This document shows positions 14,720-20,831 of a stretch of 20,831 nucleotides of DNA, in pieces. The stretch is from JBFWQM01 sp050249455 (lineage in GTDB: Bacteria > Pseudomonadota > Alphaproteobacteria > MPNO01 > VGEU01). The stretch is from the NCBI GenBank assembly GCA_050249455.1, contig JBFWQM010000077.1:1-20831 (forward strand), in the 5' to 3' direction. Numbering within the stretch: the stretch's first letter is position 1; every line of letters starts with the position of its first letter. Under the pieces are notes generated by a model. That model had not been told where the DNA came from and did not search any database. It was given only the letters and a program-made list of their open reading frames with translations. Both the position numbers and the translations under genes were made by a program.

Positions 14720-15778
14720 TCAATGAAAGACGAAAATCGCATCTGCGGCATCCTGCTTGAAGGGCTTGCTCTTGAGCCAGGTGTTCCATCCGAGCCGCGG
14801 CGGCGCGGCCGATCCGGGCGCGAGTTCCAGCGCCGGCACCTCGTCGCGCGACAGCACGACGTTGACGTCGAACAGGAACCCCGGGCCGACATAGAGCCGC
14901 GCAATCTGCTCCAGCGCCTTCAGCTCGCTGCCGTCGGGCATGAAGCGTCGGAACGCGGCGTAGCCCATCGGGCCGAGGTGCAGGCGGAAGCTGCCCTGGA
15001 CGTCGAACACCCGCTCGCCGATGGTCGCATTGACGCCGAGCGCGCAATAGGCCTGGCGGGCATCGGCGCCGCGGGCCGGCAGGCGCGTGCGGTCGGCCGG
15101 CTCGATCGCCATCCAGCGGCCGCGGAACTGCTCGACCCGCACGGCGGTGCCGAAGTAGTCGCTGAGCAACGCCTCCAGCGCCGCCGCCGAGCGCGGCCAG
15201 TGGGACATGTGGCCGGCGTAGTGGACGAAGGCCTCGTCCGGGACGTCGTGGGCTTCATGCGTGGCGTCCCAGCCGAGGCCGACGAGCGCCGTCAGCCCGC
15301 GCGTCGCCGGGTCGCCATCCAGCGTCGGCGCCAGCTCGTAGGCGACCGGCAGGCGGTACTTCGACCACGCCCGCCAGAACAGCGACACCAGGCGGTGGTT
15401 GAACACGTCGAAGAAGTCGGCGAGCGAATCCTGCTTTGCGCGCCCGGCGCGGATGACGGTATCGGTGTAGTGCGGCGGCAGGGTGCCGACCGGGCCGGTC
15501 AGGCCCATGAAGTTGACCACCAGCGTCGGCGGCGCGTCCTCCGCCCGTTCCACGCTGTCGATCGAGGCTGCCGGGAATGCAAGCGAGGGATGGGCGGCGA
15601 TGCGCAGCGGTTCCGCCGCCGGCAGCGTGTCGTCGCCGAGCCCGGGGCGCACGTCGCCCGCGCGCGCGCGCGCCCACAGGAGGTGGAGCCGCACCGCCTG
15701 GAAGAAGTCGAAGCGGCCCGGCTCGCTCTCCAGCCGCGACTTCAGATCAGTGTCCGCTCGCCCGCCCGCGCCGGCCAT
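14720..15778 (-). CDS. tssG: T6SS baseplate protein TssG (ImpH)
   Basis: TssG forms the baseplate wedge with two TssF copies and TssE; 352 residues, normal for the family. The N-terminal signature ESEPGRFDFFQAVRLHLL (17-34) is followed by the family blocks LRIAAHPSLAFPAASID, VVNFMGLTGPVGTLPPHYTDTVI and FFDVFNHRLVSLFWRAWSKYR. Further blocks are GMSHWPRS-type residues (HMSHWPRSA) and LGVNATIGERVFDVQGSFRLHLGPM. The ATG at 15778 was chosen because it lies just before the first conserved block; it overlaps the tssF end by 37 bases in another frame. The open frame continues upstream over tssF without TssG-like content. It ends 7 bp before tssJ. Confidence 0.95.
   Translation of the reverse strand: MAGAGGRADTDLKSRLESEPGRFDFFQAVRLHLLWARARAGDVRPGLGDDTLPAAEPLRIAAHPSLAFPAASIDSVERAEDAPPTLVVNFMGLTGPVGTLPPHYTDTVIRAGRAKQDSLADFFDVFNHRLVSLFWRAWSKYRLPVAYELAPTLDGDPATRGLTALVGLGWDATHEAHDVPDEAFVHYAGHMSHWPRSAAALEALLSDYFGTAVRVEQFRGRWMAIEPADRTRLPARGADARQAYCALGVNATIGERVFDVQGSFRLHLGPMGYAAFRRFMPDGSELKALEQIARLYVGPGFLFDVNVVLSRDEVPALELAPGSAAPPRLGWNTWLKSKPFKQDAADAIFVFH
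14751..14754 (-). promoter_or_regulatory. Possible ribosome binding site for a longer TssJ
   Basis: On the minus strand AGGA lies 8 bases before an ATG at 14742 that is in frame with tssJ. It favours the longer start over the ATG at 14712, which has no clear site, though the shorter form has the more typical lipoprotein signal. The bases also encode the tssG end, so chance is possible. Confidence 0.35.
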
Positions 15779-17565
15779 TGCTTCATGATCTCCGGACGGC
15801 CCCGCAACCGCGCCGTCAGCCTGACATACGAGTTCATCGTGCAATACATCGTTAAGAAGCGCTCGAGCACGGCCGCCAGCAGATAGGCGCTCGAGCCCGA
15901 GTAATTGGCCTCGTCCAGCTCCACCGTCAGGTCGAGGCCGCGGCAGAACGCGGCCATGTCCGCCCACGGCGCGCGCGCCACCGTGCGCCGCCAGTCGATG
16001 CGCGCGATGCCGTCGATGAGGGTGCGCGTTTCGGCCGAATCGCGGAAGTCGTAGAGGCGCAGGATCTCCTTCAGCGCCTCCGCCGACCGGTCGCCGTCGA
16101 GCACCGACAGGTGGTTCATCGCGAGATGCGAGATCAGCTTCCAGCGCTGCTCGCGCCGGTCGGCCTGGCGCACGGTCGGCGTCGGCGGCGTGAGGCACTC
16201 GACCTTGGCGATGGCCGGGTTCTCGTCGATCGGCTGCAGATAGGGGTGGCCGCCGCCGAACGGTAGACGGGTCGGCAGGTCGGCATTCAGGCACAGTGCC
16301 TCCACCGAGGCCAGCGCCTGCGACGGCGCATGCGGGCGCACCCCGCGGTCGACGACGGAGAGGTAGACGTCGGTGCCGGAATCGCCGCGCGCCGACGGCC
16401 GGCGCGCCACGTGCCAGTAGCGGCGCCGCGCGTCGGACGCGTCGACGTCGTGTCGGATGGAGAAGAACGGCTGGTAGCGCGCCGTCTCGCCGCTGGTCAG
16501 GGTCACGTCGACGTTGGTGACGGTGTGCACCTCCATCGTCTGCGGCCGGCGCGCGTCGGCGACGATGCGGTAGTCGGGCGTCGTCGCCGACAGCTGTATC
16601 GGATCGCAGTGGTGGCGGAACAGGTTGACGATCGGCGTGCAGCCGAGCGCGAAGTTTTCGCGCGTCACCCGCTGCTCGAGCTGCGGGTGGCTGCGGTTGA
16701 GATAGAGGAAGACCTCCATCTGGTTGCCGGCGTCGACCAGGGTCTTCGCCTCCAGGCCGGTCAGGTCGACGAACATGAACTTCTGCGGGAAGCAGAAGAA
16801 TTCGGTCAGCAGGCGGTAGCCGATGAACGACCGCGGGCCGTAGTGCAGCACGCCCTCGTCGGCGGCGAAGCCGACCGGCTTGATCGTGTCGGGCGCCAGG
16901 AAGGTCGGCCGCGGGTCGTTGATCCCGTCGGCCAGCGCGATCGAGGTGGTCGCGTTGCAGATCAGCTCGTAGAGCGGATAGATCTGCTGCGCGTCGCCGC
17001 GCAGGAACAGCCGCAGCCGGCTGGGCCCCAGCGCGGTCAGCGTCAGGTCCGGCCGCGTGCAGCGCAGCACCAGCCGCAGCACCGCCGCGGCGCCGGCGGC
17101 GCGCGGATTGGCCGGCGCCGTGATCGGCCGGCCGGTCAGGGTGGCCGACGCGATCTCGACCGGCAGCAGTGTCACCGGATAGCAGGTGGTGTAGCGGCAG
17201 GTCTCGCCGCCCACCGCCTCGGTCTCGATCTCGATGCCGGCGCGCAGGTCCACCGGCACGTCGAGCTCCGCCGACGGCTGCAGCTGGGCGATCGCGAGCG
17301 AGGGCACCGGCGCCAGATAGTGCGGATAGAGCACCCCGAGCAGGGCGTCGGTCAGCTCGGGGAACTCGTCGTCGAGCTTCAGCCGGATCCGCGAGGTGAG
17401 ATAGGCGAACGCCTCGATCAGCCGCTCGACATGCGGGTCCTCCACGACGTCGCCGGTCAGGCGCAGCCGCGCCGCGATGGTCGGATGGGCGGTGGCGAAC
17501 TCTGCCGCCAGCCGGCGGACGTAGCCCATCTCGCTGTTGTAGAAGGAGAGCAGGTCCTCGCTCAT
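15742..17565 (-). CDS. tssF: T6SS baseplate protein TssF (ImpG/VasA)
   Basis: TssF is the main wedge protein of the T6SS baseplate; 607 residues, typical length. The N-terminus is diagnostic: LLSFYNSEMGYVRRLAAEFATAHPTIAARL (5-34), then EDPHVERLIEAFAYLTSRIRLKLDDEFPELTDALLGVLYPHYLAPVPS. Later blocks VFLYLNRSHPQLEQRV, GCTPIVNLFRHHCDPIQLSA and PTRLPFGGG are also family features. Its ATG overlaps the tssE stop (ATGA at 17562-17565), so the two are probably translated in a coupled way, and its end overlaps tssG by 37 bases. Nothing unusual is seen. Confidence 0.96.
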   Translation of the reverse strand: MSEDLLSFYNSEMGYVRRLAAEFATAHPTIAARLRLTGDVVEDPHVERLIEAFAYLTSRIRLKLDDEFPELTDALLGVLYPHYLAPVPSLAIAQLQPSAELDVPVDLRAGIEIETEAVGGETCRYTTCYPVTLLPVEIASATLTGRPITAPANPRAAGAAAVLRLVLRCTRPDLTLTALGPSRLRLFLRGDAQQIYPLYELICNATTSIALADGINDPRPTFLAPDTIKPVGFAADEGVLHYGPRSFIGYRLLTEFFCFPQKFMFVDLTGLEAKTLVDAGNQMEVFLYLNRSHPQLEQRVTRENFALGCTPIVNLFRHHCDPIQLSATTPDYRIVADARRPQTMEVHTVTNVDVTLTSGETARYQPFFSIRHDVDASDARRRYWHVARRPSARGDSGTDVYLSVVDRGVRPHAPSQALASVEALCLNADLPTRLPFGGGHPYLQPIDENPAIAKVECLTPPTPTVRQADRREQRWKLISHLAMNHLSVLDGDRSAEALKEILRLYDFRDSAETRTLIDGIARIDWRRTVARAPWADMAAFCRGLDLTVELDEANYSGSSAYLLAAVLERFLTMYCTMNSYVRLTARLRGRPEIMKQWPARAGERTLI

Positions 17566-18053
17566 GACGATCCGCCGACGACGGTGAGCTTGCGCTTGCC
17601 CGGGTCGAGGAACGAGGTGAACTCGATCGGCTCCGGCGCCGGGTTGACCTTGAGCAGGGCGGCGATGCGCAGCCGCATGGTGCGGTCGTCGCCGTCGCCC
17701 GCCTCGTTCAAGGTGACCCTGATGTCGAACAGCCGCGGCTCGTAGGCGCGGATCTGCGCCTCCAGCACGCGGCAGAAATCGTACTGCGCGTCGCGCGTGG
17801 AAAGCACCAGCGCAGTGAAGTCCGGGATGCCGTAGTTGGGCAGCGAGACCTCGAGGTCGGCGTGCTCCGCGTCGGGCGACTGGCAGCGCTGGCGCGTGTT
17901 GAGCAGGTTCTCCATGTCGCGGCGCACCGAATCGCGCAGCTCGCGCAGGAACTGGCCGCGCGAGCGACGCAGGCCGATCGTCGCCGGATCGTCGTCGACC
18001 AGACGGTCGAGCAGCGACGGCTGCAGCGGCTGGTCGGGATCGATGCGCGCCAT
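17562..18053 (-). CDS. tssE: T6SS baseplate protein TssE (ImpF, gp25-like)
   Basis: TssE is the gp25-like baseplate protein that starts sheath polymerisation; 163 residues. Family features are PSLLDRLVDDDP (12-23), LRDSVRRDMENLLNTRQR (39-56), the SLPNYGIPDFTAL block (70-82), VLEAQIRAYEPRL (96-108) and a final beta strand with FTSFLDPGKRKLTVVG. The ATG at 18053 was selected because it begins the family N-terminus; the frame is open further upstream over the tagJ end, but that sequence is not TssE-like. It lies 17 bp after tagJ and overlaps tssF by 4 bases. Confidence 0.94.
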   Translation of the reverse strand: MARIDPDQPLQPSLLDRLVDDDPATIGLRRSRGQFLRELRDSVRRDMENLLNTRQRCQSPDAEHADLEVSLPNYGIPDFTALVLSTRDAQYDFCRVLEAQIRAYEPRLFDIRVTLNEAGDGDDRTMRLRIAALLKVNPAPEPIEFTSFLDPGKRKLTVVGGSS

Positions 18054-18070
18054 CGTTCGCCGCGCCGCCG

Positions 18071-18868
18071 TCAGGCCGCGTTGCTCAGGGCGCTCAGCTC
18101 GAGCAGCGTCAGCGATTCGTCGCCGGCGAGGAAGCTCTTGAGGCCGACGCCGCGCACGACACCCCTGGGATGCTCGATCCAGTCGGTGGCGCGGCCGAGC
18201 AGCGCCTCCTGCGACGGCGACGGCAGGTCGGGATAGGCCGGATACACCGTCGGCAGGTACACGTCGCCGTTCGGGCCGTCCTTCACCACCACGCTGGCGC
18301 GCCGCCACAGCATTTCGCGCAGCATCGCCGGCTTGTGCAGCTCGATGCTCTCGACCGCCTCGACCGGTACCCAGTAGCAGTCGCCGCCGGCGGTGATCAG
18401 CTCGATCACCGAGGCTAGGATGTCGTCGAGGTCGCGGAAGTCGTCCGCCGCGCCGCCGTTCACCGCGATCCGGTGCGCCGGCCGCTTCTGTTCCGCTTCG
18501 GCGATCAGCGCCGCGGCATCGCCGCCGCCGCGCAGCTCCACCAGCGCACGCAGGCGCAGCGCCGCATGGTCCGGTAACGGCCCGACCAGCTTCGGCGCCG
18601 CGCCTTCGGCATAAATCTTGCGGCGCAGGTCGGCGCCGCGGATCAGCTGGCGGAACAGGCCGAGCCCGACGGTGATCGACGGGTCCTGCGAGGTCACCAC
18701 GTCGAGCTGCCGGTCGGCGCGCTCGAAGTCGCTGCGGAAGCAGTAGAGCTCGGCCAGCATGACGCGCGCCTTGACGTCGGTCGGCTTGCCGCGCACCTGC
18801 GCCACCAGCGCCTCGATCGCCTGGTCGAGTTGGCCGCCCTGCAGGAGGGAGTCGGCTCCATCGCTCAT
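18071..18868 (-). CDS. tagJ: T6SS accessory protein TagJ (ImpE/SciE family)
   Basis: This is a cytoplasmic accessory protein of 265 residues from the ImpE family. The N-terminal third is a TPR-like helical repeat, LLQGGQLDQAIEALVAQVRGKPTDVKARVMLAELYCFRSDFERADRQLDVV (8-58). The C-terminal two thirds contain the ImpE blocks DDFRDLDDILASVIELITAGGDCYWVPVEAVESIELHKP and DVYLPTVYPAY. The P. aeruginosa homologue HsiE1 binds the small sheath protein TssB, so a role in sheath assembly or recycling is likely. GGAGG at 18874-18878 on the minus strand is the strongest ribosome binding site in the cluster, 5 bases before the ATG. It follows the second tssC by 16 bp, the same position as impE after impD in rhizobia. 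Confidence 0.93.
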   Translation of the reverse strand: MSDGADSLLQGGQLDQAIEALVAQVRGKPTDVKARVMLAELYCFRSDFERADRQLDVVTSQDPSITVGLGLFRQLIRGADLRRKIYAEGAAPKLVGPLPDHAALRLRALVELRGGGDAAALIAEAEQKRPAHRIAVNGGAADDFRDLDDILASVIELITAGGDCYWVPVEAVESIELHKPAMLREMLWRRASVVVKDGPNGDVYLPTVYPAYPDLPSPSQEALLGRATDWIEHPRGVVRGVGLKSFLAGDESLTLLELSALSNAA

Positions 18869-18884
18869 CGTCGCCTCCGGAACT

Positions 18885-20342
18885 TCAGTTTTGCGGGCGT
18901 CCGGCCAGCTCGGTTGCGAGCTGGAACTCGGACTGCAGCTCGTCGAGCTGGAAATGCGGTTGCAGGTGGATCACGCACTGGTAGGCGCCGGGACGGTCCG
19001 GCGGCTCGCGCACGCGCACGCTGGCGGCGCGCAGCGGGAAACGCGCCAGCATCTCGGCCGACGCGTTCATCGAGCTGTTGCAGTAGCCGAGCAGCCAGTT
19101 GTTGATCTGCGACTGGCATTCGTCGGGCGACTGGAACGAGCCGACCCGGTCGCGCGCGATCACCTTGATGAAGTGGGCGAAGCGCGCGATGCACAGCATG
19201 TACTGCATCATGGTGGACAGGCGCGCGTTCTGGGTGCCGGCGGCGCGGTCGAACGTCTTGGGCAGTTGGACCGACTGGTTGGAATAGAACACCGACCACG
19301 GCGTGTCGCGCGCCGCCGCCAGCGGTATGAAGCCGAGGTCGCCGAGCGCCTTCTCCTGCCGCTCCGACAGCGCGACATCGGTGGCGTGCCGCGCCACGAC
19401 CTCGCGCCGCTCGGTCTCGAACCCGTACGCCGGCAGGTCGGTCACCAGGCCGGCGCCGTCGCGGTCGCGGCGGGCGCCGCGGATGTCGACGAACCAGCCG
19501 GCGGCGGCGAAGGCGCGCATAACGGTGCCGGCGAAGGCATAGGCGGCCGAGCCCCACACGTAGCCGGTTAGGTCGTCGGCCGAGCAGTCCTCGGCGAAGC
19601 GGAAGCCGTCGTGGCGCGAGCCGTCGTCGCGATAGGGCAGTCGCATCAGCACGCGCGGCAGCACGACGCCGACGAAGCGCGCATCCTCGCGCCCGCGGAA
19701 CGACCGCCAGCGCACGTATTCCTGCTGCTGGAAGATACCGTCGAGGTCGATCGGCAGCTCCAGGGTCGTGAAGCTGTCCAGCCCGAACAGGCTGGGCGAG
19801 GCGCCGACGACGAACGGCGAGAACGCCGCGGCGGCGACCTGGCTGACCGCCTGCAGGGCGGCGATATCGTCGGTGTTATTGCCGCCCGCCCCGCGGCGAT
19901 GGGTGATCTCGTAGTCGCCGACCAGCAGCCCGTAGGGCTGGCCGCCAGGCATACCGAATTCCTCGCTGTAGATCTTGCTGAACAGCTGGCTCTGGTCGAA
20001 CTCGAGCGACCGTTCGTGGTCGCGGCAGATCTCGGGCCAGGAGATCGACAGCACCTTCACCTTGAGCCGGTCGTTCTCATCGGCGATGCGGGCGAGATAA
20101 GCGATGCCGCGCCACGTCGCCTCGAGGCGGCGGAACCGCGGATGGTGCAGGATGGCGTTGACCTGCTCGGTCAGCAGCGAATCGATCAGCGCCATCGCCA
20201 GGTCGGCGCGGCGCAGCAGCGCCGTGTCCGGCGCGCGCGGCGCGCCGGTTCCGCCCGCCGGGCGGACGGAACCGGTATCGTCGCGTCGGTCGTCTGGGGC
20301 TGCATCCAGCCCCCACGCGGCCTCGAGGACCTCGGCTGCCAT
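18885..20342 (-). CDS. Second TssC-family sheath protein (ImpD/EvpB-like paralog)
   Basis: This 485-residue member of the TssC/VipB/EvpB family is encoded directly after the canonical TssC. After a variable N-terminus (about 1-40) comes LIDSLLTEQVNAILHHPRFRRLEATWRGI, then FSKIYSEEFGMPGGQPYGLLVGDYE, and, near residue 388, FAHFIKVIARDRVGSF. The C-terminal part aligns with the neighbouring TssC throughout, including the FQLDELQSEFQLATEL end. It corresponds to ImpD of rhizobia, where clusters carry two tssC-type genes. Whether it is built into the contractile sheath, caps it or has another role cannot be decided from sequence. The ATG at 20342 has only a weak upstream site (GGACTTCGGGC) and lies 21 bp after tssC. 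Confidence 0.93.
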   Translation of the reverse strand: MAAEVLEAAWGLDAAPDDRRDDTGSVRPAGGTGAPRAPDTALLRRADLAMALIDSLLTEQVNAILHHPRFRRLEATWRGIAYLARIADENDRLKVKVLSISWPEICRDHERSLEFDQSQLFSKIYSEEFGMPGGQPYGLLVGDYEITHRRGAGGNNTDDIAALQAVSQVAAAAFSPFVVGASPSLFGLDSFTTLELPIDLDGIFQQQEYVRWRSFRGREDARFVGVVLPRVLMRLPYRDDGSRHDGFRFAEDCSADDLTGYVWGSAAYAFAGTVMRAFAAAGWFVDIRGARRDRDGAGLVTDLPAYGFETERREVVARHATDVALSERQEKALGDLGFIPLAAARDTPWSVFYSNQSVQLPKTFDRAAGTQNARLSTMMQYMLCIARFAHFIKVIARDRVGSFQSPDECQSQINNWLLGYCNSSMNASAEMLARFPLRAASVRVREPPDRPGAYQCVIHLQPHFQLDELQSEFQLATELAGRPQN

Positions 20343-20363
20343 GCCCGAAGTCCGGCCGCGGCG

Positions 20364-20831
20364 TCAGGAACGCTGCGGGATGCGCGCCACGAGGCGGAGC
20401 GACGCGGTCAGTTCCTCGAGTTGCAGCCACGGCCGCAGGAAGGCGACGGCGTTGTAGGAGCCGGGCTTGCCGGGGATCTCCTGCACCTCGACCTTGGCGT
20501 CCTGCAGCGGGTAGCGCGCCTTCAGCTCCTGCCCGACGTTCGGGTTGGTGTTGACGTAGTTCTGGATCCAGCGGTTCAGCCACGCCTCGCAGTCGGATCT
20601 CTCCATGAACGAGCCGATCTTGTCGCGCGCGATGATCTTCAGGTAATGCGCGAACCGCGACGTCGCCATCAGGTACGGCAGGCGCGCGCTGATCGCCGCG
20701 TTGGCGGTCGCCGCCGGGCGGTCGTACTTCTTCGGCTTCTGCGTGCTCTGCGCGCCGAAGAACACCGCGTAGTCGGTGTTCTTGTAGTGGCACAGCGGCA
20801 GGAAGCCGGCGTCGGACAGCTCCTTCTCGCG
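20364..20831 (-). CDS. tssC: T6SS large sheath protein TssC (ImpC/VipB), 3' part only
   Basis: These are the last 155 residues of the large contractile-sheath subunit; the coding frame runs off the right edge of the window. Visible family features are ELSDAGFLPLCHYKNTDYAVFFGAQS, the block PYLMATSRFAHYLKIIARDKIGSF, and WIQNYVNTNPNVGQELKARYPLQDAKVEVQEIPGKPGSYN. It ends in the LRPWLQLEELTASLRLVARIP strand-rich terminus. It matches the canonical TssC more closely than the downstream paralog does (for example CHYKNTD and KPKKYD). TssB would be expected just upstream, beyond the window. Stop TGA at 20364-20366 is followed 21 bp later by the paralog. Confidence 0.95.
   Translation of the reverse strand, partial: REKELSDAGFLPLCHYKNTDYAVFFGAQSTQKPKKYDRPAATANAAISARLPYLMATSRFAHYLKIIARDKIGSFMERSDCEAWLNRWIQNYVNTNPNVGQELKARYPLQDAKVEVQEIPGKPGSYNAVAFLRPWLQLEELTASLRLVARIPQRS

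Noticed and set aside
15779..16294. Upstream extension of tssG into tssF
   Set aside because: The TssG family N-terminus begins just after the ATG at 15778; the upstream codons are a shadow of tssF.

Overview
The window comes from a high-GC bacterium, by eye about 70% GC with G/C-rich third codon positions. It is most likely an alphaproteobacterium. The main support is the order of the type VI secretion (T6SS) genes, which follows the rhizobial impC-impN locus (TssC, second TssC, TagJ, TssE, TssF, TssG, TssK, TssL, TssM, TagF, PpkA). The genus cannot be named from the sequence. Two gene groups converge on a 181-bp intergenic region at 3328-3508. No stretch longer than 300 bases lacks a gene, and no tRNA, rRNA, CRISPR array or insertion sequence is visible.

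Left part (1-3327, + strand): the end of a transport and catabolism operon. It holds the 3' part of a periplasmic NMT1/THI5-like substrate-binding protein, a TauB/SsuB-type ABC ATPase with a TTG start, a RidA-family protein and a nitrilase-superfamily amide hydrolase. The genes overlap or lie within 16 bp of each other. No permease gene lies in the visible part, so it is probably upstream. The likely job is uptake of a small nitrogenous compound followed by hydrolysis and imine or enamine clean-up. The substrate cannot be read from the sequence.

Middle (3328-3508): two inverted copies of a 26-bp repeat that is itself palindromic. The second copy, read on the minus strand, is a strong hairpin followed by seven T residues and should terminate the T6SS operon.

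Right part (3509-20831, - strand): a tightly packed T6SS operon. In transcription order it contains tssC (3' end only), a second tssC-like gene, tagJ, tssE, tssF, tssG, tssJ, tssK, tssL (with an OmpA-like C-terminus), tssM, tagF, pppA, ppkA and a DUF3891-like gene. Together these encode most of the sheath, baseplate (TssE/F/G/K) and membrane complex (TssJ/L/M). They also encode a post-translational control module: kinase PpkA, phosphatase PppA and repressor TagF. TssL carries an N-terminal Thr motif that looks like a PpkA target. TssB, Hcp, VgrG, ClpV, TssA and the FHA protein are not in the window; some may lie beyond position 20831.

The most notable points are the DUF3891-like gene between ppkA and the terminator, the probable TssL phosphosite without an FHA gene in the visible cluster, the separate but overlapping tagF and pppA genes, the tssC duplication, and the hydrolase whose usual second active-site Glu is not evident.
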